Shown here piece by piece: positions 18,629 through 25,807 of a DNA stretch of 64,000 bases. A model generated the notes under the pieces. That model made no database searches, was not told where the DNA came from, and worked only from the letters and a program-made list of their open reading frames with translations. The stretch lies in the NCBI RefSeq assembly GCF_021353235.1, contig NZ_JAJTWT010000009.1, forward strand, positions 62,001 through 126,000. Reading direction: 5' to 3'. A program made the position numbers and the translations under genes. Origin of the DNA: Pelomonas caseinilytica. GTDB lineage: Bacteria; Pseudomonadota; Gammaproteobacteria; Burkholderiales; Burkholderiaceae_C. Numbering within the stretch: position 1 is the stretch's first letter; each line of letters starts with the position of its first letter.

Positions 18629-19846
18629 ATGAGTCTCGCCAAGATCCTCGTCGCCCAGGGCGGCGGCCCCACCGCCGTCATCAACCAGAGCCTCGTCGGC
18701 GTCGTGCTCGAAGCGCGGCGGCAGGCCGGCGTCAGCAAGGTCTACGGCGCCCGGCACGGCGTGCGCGGCATCGTCAACGAGGACTTCGTCGACCTCACGC
18801 AGGAGACCAGCCACAACCTCGAGCTGGTGGCGGGCACGCCCGCCTCGGCCCTCGGGTCGACCCGCGACAAGCCCGACGCCGCCTACTGCCGCGAGATCTT
18901 CACCGTGCTGCAGGCCCACGGCATCACGCATTTCTTCTACATCGGCGGCAACGACTCGTCCGACACCGTGCGCATCGTCTCCGAAGAGGCCGCCGCCGCC
19001 AGCTACCCGCTGCGCTGCATCCACATCCCCAAGACCATCGACAACGACCTCGTCGGCAACGACCACACGCCCGGCTACGCCTCGGCCGCGCGCTTCGTCG
19101 CCCAGGCCTTCGCCGGTGCCAACCTCGACAACGCGGCCCTGCCCGGGGTCTACGTCGGCGTCGTCATGGGCCGGCACGCCGGTTTCCTGACGGCCGCCGC
19201 GGCCCTGGGCAAGAAGTTCGACGACGACGGCCCCCACCTCATCTACCTGCCCGAGCGGGACTTCCACCTCGACGAGTTCCTGCGGGACGTGAAGGCCACG
19301 CACGAGCGCTACGGGCGCTGCGTGATCGCGGTCAGCGAGGGCATCCACGACGCCTCCGGCGCGCCCATGCTCGCCAAGCTCGCTGGCGACCTGGAGCGCG
19401 ACGCCCACGGCAACGTGCAGCTCAGCGGCACCGGCGCCCTGGCCGACCTGCTGTGCGAGGAAGTCAAGGCGCGCCTGGGCATCAAGCGCGTGCGCGGCGA
19501 CACCTTCGGCTACCTGCAACGCAGCTTCCTCGGCTGCGTCAGCGACGTCGACCAGCGCGAGGCCCGCGAGGTCGGCGAGAAAGCCGTGCAGTACGCCTTC
19601 CACGGCAGCCGCGACGGCTCCGTGGCCATTCAGCGCGTCGGCTACTACTCGGTCGACTACGCCCTGCTGCCGCTGGCCGACGTGGCCGGCAAGACCCGCA
19701 CGATGGAGGACCACTTCATCAACGAGGCGGGCACCGACGTGACCGACGCCTTCCGCCTCTACCTGCGCCCGCTGCTGGGCTCGGGCATGCCGGATGCGTT
19801 CAGGCTGAGGCCGAATCCGGTGGAGAAGGTGCTGGGGCGCGGTTGA
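18629..19846 (+). CDS. pfp: Pyrophosphate-dependent 6-phosphofructokinase
   Basis: 405 aa. Interconverts fructose 6-phosphate and fructose 1,6-bisphosphate with pyrophosphate. The phosphate-donor loop reads IGGNDSSDT and the catalytic loop PKTIDND; ATP enzymes have GGxGS and PGTIDND, and Lys in the latter plus Asp in the former mark the PPi class. MGRHAGFLTA and SEGIHD are further substrate-site motifs. Start 18629 follows CCAGGAGCG. It is reversible, so it fits organisms that run glycolysis and gluconeogenesis with PPi. The class II aldolase acting on its product is at 47086, not in the same operon. Confidence 0.93.
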   Translation: MSLAKILVAQGGGPTAVINQSLVGVVLEARRQAGVSKVYGARHGVRGIVNEDFVDLTQETSHNLELVAGTPASALGSTRDKPDAAYCREIFTVLQAHGITHFFYIGGNDSSDTVRIVSEEAAAASYPLRCIHIPKTIDNDLVGNDHTPGYASAARFVAQAFAGANLDNAALPGVYVGVVMGRHAGFLTAAAALGKKFDDDGPHLIYLPERDFHLDEFLRDVKATHERYGRCVIAVSEGIHDASGAPMLAKLAGDLERDAHGNVQLSGTGALADLLCEEVKARLGIKRVRGDTFGYLQRSFLGCVSDVDQREAREVGEKAVQYAFHGSRDGSVAIQRVGYYSVDYALLPLADVAGKTRTMEDHFINEAGTDVTDAFRLYLRPLLGSGMPDAFRLRPNPVEKVLGRG

Positions 19847-20007
19847 GTCGAAGGCCGCAACGCGGGTAACGGAATCCGGTGCCGAAAGCCGACATCGACT
19901 TCTCCCGCGGATCGACGACTGCCGACCCGCCGCATTGACGATGCTCCCCGGCACCTTGCATTACTAGTATTTCTGTGCGCTCGCTGTGAGCGTTATGGGG
20001 AGCTGTC

Positions 20008-20226
20008 ATGTCCAAGGGAAGCGCGGATGCGAAGCAGAAAGTGATCTGGACCAAGATGAAGCACGAGCTGGCGATCCAGGCCAAGAAGCTTCATCAAACC
20101 ACGGCCGAATTCAAGAAGGCGCTCGAGAAAGGTGAGGCGCTGGCGAAGAAAGAGGCTGCGGCGGACAAGAACCTGGCGGCGCTGATCAAGAAGAACTGCG
20201 TCAAGTACAAGCTCGAATCGCGCTGA
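20008..20226 (+). CDS. Small basic helical protein, unknown
   Basis: 72 aa, not recognised. Lys and Ala rich (TKMKHELAIQAKKLHQ, then EFKKALEKGEALAKKEAAAD), predicted almost entirely helical, one Cys near the end, no signal peptide. A good ribosome site (GGGGAG, 5 bp before ATG) supports translation. The GC content is visibly lower than in the neighbours. It is 10 bp before a second small gene, so the two are probably co-transcribed. A nucleic-acid-binding or partner-binding role is possible from charge alone; no function is claimed. Confidence 0.7.
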   Translation: MSKGSADAKQKVIWTKMKHELAIQAKKLHQTTAEFKKALEKGEALAKKEAAADKNLAALIKKNCVKYKLESR

Positions 20227-20236
20227 GGAGGCCCGC

Positions 20237-20515
20237 ATGGATTCCTACGACATCCGGCGCGAGCTCCGCGCCCAACTGGCCCTGATGGGCATCATCGTCA
20301 ACGACCTGGACCAGCTCACCCAAGACATCGATCGGGAAGATCCGGGTGACATTCGGCAGACCCACAAGGGTGGCATCGACGAGGCGATGCGAATGAGACA
20401 TGACTTCGACGCCACGCTGGTCCAGGCCGTCGTGAATGCCATGCGAGCTTGCCAGGGCTGGTTGAACATGATGCGCACGATGTTCAACCTCAGCCAGCAC
20501 CTCAACATCATTTGA
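20237..20515 (+). CDS. Small Met/Asp-rich protein, unknown, paired with the upstream small gene
   Basis: 92 aa, not recognised. Begins MDSYDIRRELRAQLALMGI; the middle is acidic (DLDQLTQDIDREDPGDI) and the C-terminal half has many Met residues (GWLNMMRTMFNLSQHLNII). No membrane segment or signal peptide. GAGGAGG lies 6 bp before the ATG. The acidic character complements the basic protein encoded just upstream, which could mean a complex, but that is inference. Neither gene resembles a known toxin or antitoxin. Confidence 0.65.
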   Translation: MDSYDIRRELRAQLALMGIIVNDLDQLTQDIDREDPGDIRQTHKGGIDEAMRMRHDFDATLVQAVVNAMRACQGWLNMMRTMFNLSQHLNII

Positions 20516-20528
20516 GGAATGCCCCGGC

Positions 20529-20996
20529 TCAGGGCTTGGGCCTGACCAGCCTCGGATGCCACTCGTTCACCGCCATCAGCGCGGCCGAGCCGAAGTGCCT
20601 GTGCGGCTCGGCCACCATCTCGCCGTTGGCGACGACGGGGTCGGCCTCCACGGCCTTGCGGACGACCTCGGCGTCGGTCGAGGCGAAGATGAAAAGGCCG
20701 CGCAGGCCCTCGACGCCGTCCAGCGGGCCGGCGTAGACGAGCAGGCCTTCCTTGGCCAGGCGTTGCATGTTGGCGAAATGGCCCTTGAACATCTCGTCGC
20801 GGGCCGGGCCGTCGGGCATGCGCTTCGGGCCCGTCTTGAGCAGCACCAGGGTGTAGGCGCGCAGCCCGTTGTCGTTGGCGCCCCAGGCCTGGGCCTTGGC
20901 GGCGTCGTAGGCGGCAGGCGCCTCCTGCGCTCGGCAGGGCAGGGCGGCCAGCAAGGCGGCGAGCAGGACGGGGGCGCAGGCGGAAAGCAGCTTCAT
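20529..20996 (-). CDS. Exported YciI-like protein
   Basis: 155 aa. Residues 1-23 are a signal peptide ending LPCRAQ. The mature part follows the YCII fold: YTLVLLKTGPKRM, FKGHFANMQRLAKEGLLVYAGPLDG, then LRGLFIFASTDAEVVRKAVEADPVVANGEM. The conserved His (GHFANM) and Asp (PLDG) of the family are present. Some YCII-domain enzymes have been characterised, but the function of periplasmic versions is not established. The start at 20996 gives the signal peptide; the gene is divergent from the VOC gene with 64 bp between. Confidence 0.85.
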   Translation of the reverse strand: MKLLSACAPVLLAALLAALPCRAQEAPAAYDAAKAQAWGANDNGLRAYTLVLLKTGPKRMPDGPARDEMFKGHFANMQRLAKEGLLVYAGPLDGVEGLRGLFIFASTDAEVVRKAVEADPVVANGEMVAEPHRHFGSAALMAVNEWHPRLVRPKP

Positions 20997-21060
20997 GGTG
21001 TGGTGGCGCGGCAATGTCGGTGGGAGGATTGAACCGCATCCCCGCACCTTGGAGACCCCG

Positions 21061-21543
21061 ATGAAAACCACAGGTTTCGCCAAACCCCCACCACCCGGCT
21101 GGCCGCGCCTGTCCTCGGTCGTGTACTGCGAGAACGCCCGCGAGGCCATCGCCTGGTACCAGCGCGCCTTCGGCTTCACGGCCGAGATCGTCGTCGATGC
21201 GCCCGACGGCAGCGTCATGCACAGCGAGCTGCGCTTCGGCGAAGCCATCGTCATGGTGAGCGAAGGCGGCGCCGGGCGCGAGGCGCGCTTCGGCGTGCCC
21301 GGCCGTGCGCCCAGGACGGTCGGCGGCGTCAACACCCAGGGGCTGTTCCTCTACGTTGACGACGTGGATGCCCACTGCGCCCAGGCCCGCGCCGCGGGTG
21401 CGAACGTCACCTACGAGCTGACTGAAAACGACTACGGCCCGGACTACTGGCGTGACCGCAGCTATGGCTGCGTCGACCCCGACGGCCACCTGTGGTGGTT
21501 CAGCCAGCGGCTGCGCAATCCGCCCGGGCACCCGGCGCCCTGA
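21061..21543 (+). CDS. VOC family protein (glyoxalase/bleomycin-resistance fold)
   Basis: 160 aa. Two beta-alpha-beta-beta-beta modules: PRLSSVVYCENAREAIAWYQ with FGFTAEIVVDAPDGSVMHSEL, and GLFLYVDDVDAHCAQARAAGA with YGCVDPDGHLWWFSQR. The conserved Glu/His-type metal positions appear to be partly kept (HSELRF, DPDGHLW), close to the PhnB/glyoxalase-like branch. The substrate is unknown. Start at ATG 21061. Not obviously linked to its neighbours. Confidence 0.87.
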   Translation: MKTTGFAKPPPPGWPRLSSVVYCENAREAIAWYQRAFGFTAEIVVDAPDGSVMHSELRFGEAIVMVSEGGAGREARFGVPGRAPRTVGGVNTQGLFLYVDDVDAHCAQARAAGANVTYELTENDYGPDYWRDRSYGCVDPDGHLWWFSQRLRNPPGHPAP

Positions 21544-21579
21544 CCCCTGCCAAAAGGCACTTGCCGCCAGCGATGGCGA

Positions 21580-21613
21580 TCTTCTACATTTGTAGTACGA
21601 CAACTGTAGAAGA
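21580..21613. promoter_or_regulatory. BlaI-type operator upstream of the repressor gene
   Basis: Perfect 9-bp arms TCTTCTACA (21580-21588) and TGTAGAAGA (21605-21613), with TACA/TGTA cores like those bound by BlaI/MecI repressors. It ends 5 bp before the repressor start, so it overlaps the promoter or initiation region and implies autoregulation of the blaI-M56 operon. Confidence 0.8.
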
Positions 21614-21618
21614 TTCGC

Positions 21619-22020
21619 ATGGACGAAGACACCGGCAGCGGCGACGTATCGCTGAGCGAGCTGCAGCTCGAACTGATGCGCGTGCTGTGGGCGCGCGGCG
21701 AGGCCAGCACGGCCGACGTGGCCGAGGCCCTGCGCGGCGGGCGCGGCCTGGCCCACACGACGGTGGCGACGCTGCTGACCCGCCTGGAAAAGCGCGGCCT
21801 CGTCTGCAGCCGGCGCGAGGGCCGGGCGCTGCTGTACACGCCCCGCGTCAGCGAGGCCGAGGTGCAGCGCTCCATGGTCGGTAGCCTCGTGGACCGGCTG
21901 TTCGCCGGCCGCGCCAGCGCCCTGGTCAGCCACCTGCTGGACGCCAGGCGGGTCGATGCCGGCGAACTGGCGGAGCTGCAGGCCCTGTTGAAGCAGCGCA
22001 AGGAGACCGGCCATGACTGA
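21619..22020 (+). CDS. BlaI/MecI/CopY family transcriptional repressor
   Basis: 133 aa. A winged-helix domain over residues 10-80 (LSELQLELMRVLWARGEASTA, HTTVATLLTRLEKRGLV) and a C-terminal dimerisation tail (AEVQRSMVGSLVDRLFAGRA). In the Bla/Mec systems the partner membrane protease cleaves this repressor when a signal is sensed, releasing the operon. Here the M56 gene overlaps it by 8 bp and a perfect palindrome lies directly upstream, so an autoregulated two-gene system is very likely. No beta-lactamase gene is adjacent, so the regulon target is unknown. Confidence 0.93.
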   Translation: MDEDTGSGDVSLSELQLELMRVLWARGEASTADVAEALRGGRGLAHTTVATLLTRLEKRGLVCSRREGRALLYTPRVSEAEVQRSMVGSLVDRLFAGRASALVSHLLDARRVDAGELAELQALLKQRKETGHD

Positions 22021-24286
22021 CGTCCTGCTCACTTGGCTGTGCAGCTATCTGCTGCACAGCAGCCTGCTCATCGCGGGCCTCTGGGCGGCCGAGCGCGCCG
22101 GCCTGCTGGGCCGCCTCGGCACCTCGACGCAGGAGGCGCTGTGGCGCCTGGCCCTGCTCGGCGGCCTCGTCAGCGCCAGCCTGCCGCTGCTGCCGGCCCT
22201 GCCGGCCGGCGAGCCGGCACCGCCGGCGCATGCGGTCTCCTCGGTGCCCGCCGCCGTGCCTGCCGCGGCACCCGTGGCCGAGCCGCCCTCCCGCGTCGTC
22301 GATGCACCCGTGGCGACTGCTCCCCAGGCGCAGCTGGGCACCTTGCCCTTGGCCACCCGTCTTGCGCCGCAGGCCCATGACGTGGCCATCGGCCTGGTGG
22401 CGCTGTGGCTGGCCGGCGCGGCGCTGCTGATGGCGCGGCTGGCCTTGCAGTGGGCCTGGCTGCGCCGGACCGTGCGCCGTCTGCCGCCTGTGGCCGATGC
22501 GCGCTGGCAGGCCCTGGCCACGCAGCGGGCGGGCGAGATGGGCGTGGCGCGGCCCGCGCTGCGGCTGGCCCTCCGCGGCTGGGCCAGCCCCTTGATGGCG
22601 CCCGGCCGGGTGCTGTGCCTGCCGGCCTGGTGTCTGGACCTCCCCGACGACGAGGCGCGCGCCGTCCTCGGCCACGAACTCGCCCACCTGCGCCGCCGCG
22701 ACCCGGCCTGGCGCTTGCTGTCGGCGGCCCTGCGTGCGCTGCTGTGGCCGCAGCTGCTCAACCGCATCGCCGGGCAGCGGCTGGACCTGCTGGCCGAGCT
22801 GGCCTGCGATGCCGCCGCCGCCGCGCCCGCGGGCCAGCGCCTGGCGCTGGCCCAGAGCCTGCTGCGCTGCGCCCAGGCGCTGAAGGATGCCGGGCCGCAC
22901 CATGGTCCGGCACTGGCCTGCGGCGCGGTGACACCGGGCTCGCCGCTGATGGCCCGGGTGCGCCGGCTGCTCAAGGGCGATGGCGAGGGCGACGCCGCGC
23001 CGCGCGAGCGCCGTGCCCTGCGCTGGGGCCTGCTGGCGGCCATGCTGGCCGGCCTCGTCGCGTTGCCGGCGGTGGTGGTCAGCCACACGGATGCGCGCGG
23101 GCTGTTGGAGCGCTTCGACCTCGGCGAGCTGGCCGACGGCCTCTCGATGCACGGGGGCACGCGCATCTACAGCCGTTATCCGGGCGGCAGTTTCGCGGTC
23201 AAGCTCAACGGCAGCGTCGGCTTCAACGATGCCGAGGACGACGTGCAGACGCTGACCGGCACCCTCGCCGTGCGCGAGCGCGAGGGCGGCGTCCTGCGCG
23301 AGATGACGCTGACCTCCTCGGCCGACGGCCGCATCGAGCGCGACTACCGCGTCGACCGCGAGAGCCGGCCTCTGGACGAGGCGGCGCGCCAATGGTGGAG
23401 CCAGGCCGTCCACCGCACGTCGGAGGCCATGACCGACCCGCTGGTGCGCGCCCGCAAGCTGTTCGCCAAGGGCGGCATGGACGCGGTGCTTGCCGATCTC
23501 GAAGCGGCCCATGAGGACTTCCCGCGCCGCCTGCGCGTCGAGGCCGTGCTCAAGCTCGGCGAGCCGCTGCCACCCGTGGTGCTGGACCGCCTGATCGCCG
23601 CCGCGGCCCTGCTCGGTGGCGGCTTCGACCGGCGCGAGGCCCTCGTGGCCATCGCGCGACTGCCGCTGGCTGAAGCGGCACAGCTCGCCTGGCTGAAGGC
23701 GGCCGCGGGCATCGACGGCGACTTCGACCGCCGCGAGGCCCTGGCCGCGCTGGCGCCCCGGCTGTCGATGGCGCCGGCCGTCGTCGAGGCCTGGCAGCAG
23801 GTGCTTGGCCGCATCGGTGGCGACTTCGATCTGCGCTCGGCCATCGAGACCCAGGTCGCAGCGACGCCGCAGCCGCCCGTGCTGCGCGGTGCCCTGCAGG
23901 CCGCGGGCCGCTTGCAAGGCGACTTCGACAAGCGTGAGGCCCTCGCCGCCGTCGCCCGGCAACTGCGCGGCGACGAGCCTGAACTCGTGGAGGCCTATGC
24001 CCGCACCGCGGCCGGCATCCAGGGCGGCTTCGAGCGGCGCGAGGCCTTGACGACCCTGCTCGACCGCGCCGCGCTGGCGCCGGCCGGCGTGGAACAGGTC
24101 ATCGCCGCGGCCGAGGGCATGGACGCCGGCTTCGAGCGCCTGCAGGTGCTGCTGCGCGTGGCCGGCAAGCTCGACGAAGCCAAGGCGGGCACGCCGGCCC
24201 TGGTGGATCGCCTGCGCCGAGCGGGCCGCGGCCTGGGCGACTTCGAACGCGGCCAGCTCGAGACGGCACTGGACCGCCTCGGCTGA
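22013..24286 (+). CDS. M56 (BlaR1-like) membrane metalloprotease with C-terminal repeats
   Basis: 757 aa. N-terminal membrane helices (about 5-60 and 125-145), then a cytosolic zinc-protease domain with HELAH at 221-225 and a downstream ELACDA, the gluzincin ligands, then a further helix (about 343-360). The C-terminal half lacks a penicillin-binding sensor; it holds a region of low-complexity strands and then about seven repeats of 34-35 residues built on GDFDRREAL (see the repeat entry). It probably cleaves the adjacent BlaI repressor after sensing something through this unusual periplasmic part. The ligand is unknown. Confidence 0.9.
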   Translation: MTDVLLTWLCSYLLHSSLLIAGLWAAERAGLLGRLGTSTQEALWRLALLGGLVSASLPLLPALPAGEPAPPAHAVSSVPAAVPAAAPVAEPPSRVVDAPVATAPQAQLGTLPLATRLAPQAHDVAIGLVALWLAGAALLMARLALQWAWLRRTVRRLPPVADARWQALATQRAGEMGVARPALRLALRGWASPLMAPGRVLCLPAWCLDLPDDEARAVLGHELAHLRRRDPAWRLLSAALRALLWPQLLNRIAGQRLDLLAELACDAAAAAPAGQRLALAQSLLRCAQALKDAGPHHGPALACGAVTPGSPLMARVRRLLKGDGEGDAAPRERRALRWGLLAAMLAGLVALPAVVVSHTDARGLLERFDLGELADGLSMHGGTRIYSRYPGGSFAVKLNGSVGFNDAEDDVQTLTGTLAVREREGGVLREMTLTSSADGRIERDYRVDRESRPLDEAARQWWSQAVHRTSEAMTDPLVRARKLFAKGGMDAVLADLEAAHEDFPRRLRVEAVLKLGEPLPPVVLDRLIAAAALLGGGFDRREALVAIARLPLAEAAQLAWLKAAAGIDGDFDRREALAALAPRLSMAPAVVEAWQQVLGRIGGDFDLRSAIETQVAATPQPPVLRGALQAAGRLQGDFDKREALAAVARQLRGDEPELVEAYARTAAGIQGGFERREALTTLLDRAALAPAGVEQVIAAAEGMDAGFERLQVLLRVAGKLDEAKAGTPALVDRLRRAGRGLGDFERGQLETALDRLG
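23613..24283 (+). repeat. Tandem protein repeat (about 102-105 bp units) in the M56 protein
   Basis: Seven units whose core reads GGFDRREAL, GDFDRREAL, GDFDLRSAI, GDFDKREAL, GGFERREAL, AGFERLQVL and GDFERGQLE, starting near 23613, 23713, 23817, 23917, 24020, 24125 and 24237. Each is a short strand-turn followed by two helices, like a HEAT- or solenoid-type unit. It forms about residues 534-757, the presumed sensor domain. Confidence 0.75.
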
Positions 24287-24292
24287 GCCCGC

Positions 24293-25201
24293 TCAGCCGG
24301 CCCGTTTGGCGAGCACGGCCCGGGCCACCCGCGACACCGGCGAGCGGCCCAGCACGCCGGAGATGAAGGCGCCGGCATCGACCAGCCGGTCCAGGTCGAT
24401 GCCGGTGGCGATGCCCAGGCCGTCGAGCATGAACACCACGTCCTCGGTCGCGACATTGCCGGTCGCGCCCTTGGCATAGGGGCAGCCGCCCAGGCCCGCG
24501 ACGCTGGCGTGGAAGCTGTGCACGCCCAGTTCCAGGCTGGCGTAGATGTTGGTCAGCGCCTGGCCGTAGGTGTCGTGGAAGTGGCCCGACACCTCGGCGA
24601 GCGGGAAGTGCTTCAGCGCCCGCTCCATGGCCGCCTGCACCTTGCGCGGCGTGCCCACGCCGATGGTGTCGGCGATGTCGATGGCGTCCACGCCGAGGGC
24701 GCGCAGCGGTTTCACGACGGCCTCGACCTGGTCGGCGCTGATCTCGCCCTCGTAGGGGCAGCCCAGCGCGCAGGACAGGGCCGCGCGCACCTTCAGGCCC
24801 GCCGCATGGGCGCCCTCGACGACGGGTGCGAAGCGCTCCAGGCTCTCGGCGATGGAGCAGTTGATGTTCTTCTGCGTGAAGGCCTCGCTGGCCGCGGTGA
24901 AGACGAGGATCTCGTCCGGCCGGCTGGCCAGTGCCGGCTCCAGCCCCTTCATGTTGGGCACCAGCACCGAGTAGCGCACGCCGGGCCGCCGCTCGATGGC
25001 CGCCATCAGGGCGGCGTTGTCGCCCATCTGCGGCACCCACTTCGGCGACACGAAGCTGGTGACCTCGATCTCCTTCAGCCCGGCGTCCTGCAGCATCGCC
25101 ACGAGCCGCGCCTTGTGCCCGGTGGCGACGTTCTCCTTCTCGTTCTGCAGCCCGTCGCGGGGGCCGACGTCGAGGATCTTGACGTGGGTGGGGAGGTCCA
25201 T
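24293..25201 (-). CDS. mvaB: Hydroxymethylglutaryl-CoA lyase
   Basis: 302 aa. Cleaves HMG-CoA to acetyl-CoA and acetoacetate, the last step of leucine degradation. A TIM-barrel DRE-metallolyase with the signature GPRDGLQNE at 13-21, the SFVSPKWVPQM substrate segment, the metal ligands in HFHDTYGQAL and the catalytic-loop Cys in GLGGCPYAKGATGN. Full length, no targeting peptide. It is the last gene of the long minus-strand array that also holds mccA, the enoyl-CoA hydratase and mccB, so all the later steps of the pathway are present. Confidence 0.95.
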   Translation of the reverse strand: MDLPTHVKILDVGPRDGLQNEKENVATGHKARLVAMLQDAGLKEIEVTSFVSPKWVPQMGDNAALMAAIERRPGVRYSVLVPNMKGLEPALASRPDEILVFTAASEAFTQKNINCSIAESLERFAPVVEGAHAAGLKVRAALSCALGCPYEGEISADQVEAVVKPLRALGVDAIDIADTIGVGTPRKVQAAMERALKHFPLAEVSGHFHDTYGQALTNIYASLELGVHSFHASVAGLGGCPYAKGATGNVATEDVVFMLDGLGIATGIDLDRLVDAGAFISGVLGRSPVSRVARAVLAKRAG

Positions 25202-25208
25202 GCTTGGT

Positions 25209-25655
25209 TCAGGGCTGTGGTGGGTCGAGGGCCTCGAGGTCGGCCTGATCCTTCAGCCGGCCCGAGGCCTTCTTGTTGGTGATGAAGTCTGACCGGCCGA
25301 TCACGTGGAGCGTGACGCCGCCAAGCATGGCGGACTCCCGACGTTGGAAGCAGGCGTCGAAGTCCACGCCGTCGATGGCTGTCAGGATGTCGATTCGGCG
25401 CGGCGGCTGGCCGAGCTGGAGGACGGTGTCGCCGTCGAAGTCCTCGGGCCGCAAGCCGAGCGACGCAAATCCGAACGCCTGCAAGGCATCGAGAAGCCGC
25501 TGCACGTTTGTGGGTTCGAGCCGAACCCAGAAGTCGATGGCGCCGGTGTAGCGCGGATGGCCATGCGCGGCCAGCGCATAGCCGCCGACGACCAGGTACT
25601 CAACGCCGTGAGCGTTGAGCAACTCGGCAAACTCTTTGAAGTCTTGGTTCAGCAT
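25209..25655 (-). CDS. MNT-type nucleotidyltransferase-like protein
   Basis: 148 aa. N-terminal helix, then VEYLVVGGYALAAHG, the GG-x-A-x-x-x-H motif of minimal nucleotidyltransferases, with TGAIDFWVR in the place of the usual D-x-D/D metal site, so one metal ligand seems changed (the usual form is TxDxD). A later RRIDILTAIDGVDF segment supplies another Asp pair. Such proteins are found in AbiEii-like and other toxin-antitoxin pairs. The small gene upstream overlaps it by 56 bp, which suggests a coupled pair. It is embedded between mccA and mvaB. Confidence 0.78.
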   Translation of the reverse strand: MLNQDFKEFAELLNAHGVEYLVVGGYALAAHGHPRYTGAIDFWVRLEPTNVQRLLDALQAFGFASLGLRPEDFDGDTVLQLGQPPRRIDILTAIDGVDFDACFQRRESAMLGGVTLHVIGRSDFITNKKASGRLKDQADLEALDPPQP

Positions 25656-25797
25656 CGCCGGATTCGTTGGGCGGCAGAAGTTGCTGCCGCAGCGTTTCCA
25701 CGGCGGCGATGCGCTCTGCCATCGGGCGCGAAAGCCAGTAAGCCAGATCGTCGGCCGGCTGGCTGTGGCGGTGAGTGACCTTCAGGACGCGCAGCAT
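25600..25797 (-). CDS. Small protein upstream of and overlapping the nucleotidyltransferase gene
   Basis: 65 aa. The pattern VLKVTHRHSQPADDLAYWLS, RPMAERIAAVETLRQQ, then AEPRLQRVCRVAQR is typical of short proteins coded just before MNT/AbiEii-like nucleotidyltransferases. No signal peptide. The overlap with the nucleotidyltransferase start implies coupling. A role as the other half of a toxin-antitoxin-like pair is an inference; which member would be toxic cannot be told. It starts 11 bp after the mccA stop, so it is read on the same mRNA. Confidence 0.72.
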   Translation of the reverse strand: MLRVLKVTHRHSQPADDLAYWLSRPMAERIAAVETLRQQLLPPNESGDAEPRLQRVCRVAQRSRR

Positions 25798-25807
25798 GGG
25801 CGGATTG

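Noticed and set aside
23613-24283. The regular ~103-bp spacing as a CRISPR-like or DNA-level tandem repeat
   Set aside because: The units are diverged at DNA level and conserved at protein level, in frame within the M56 gene; they are protein repeats.
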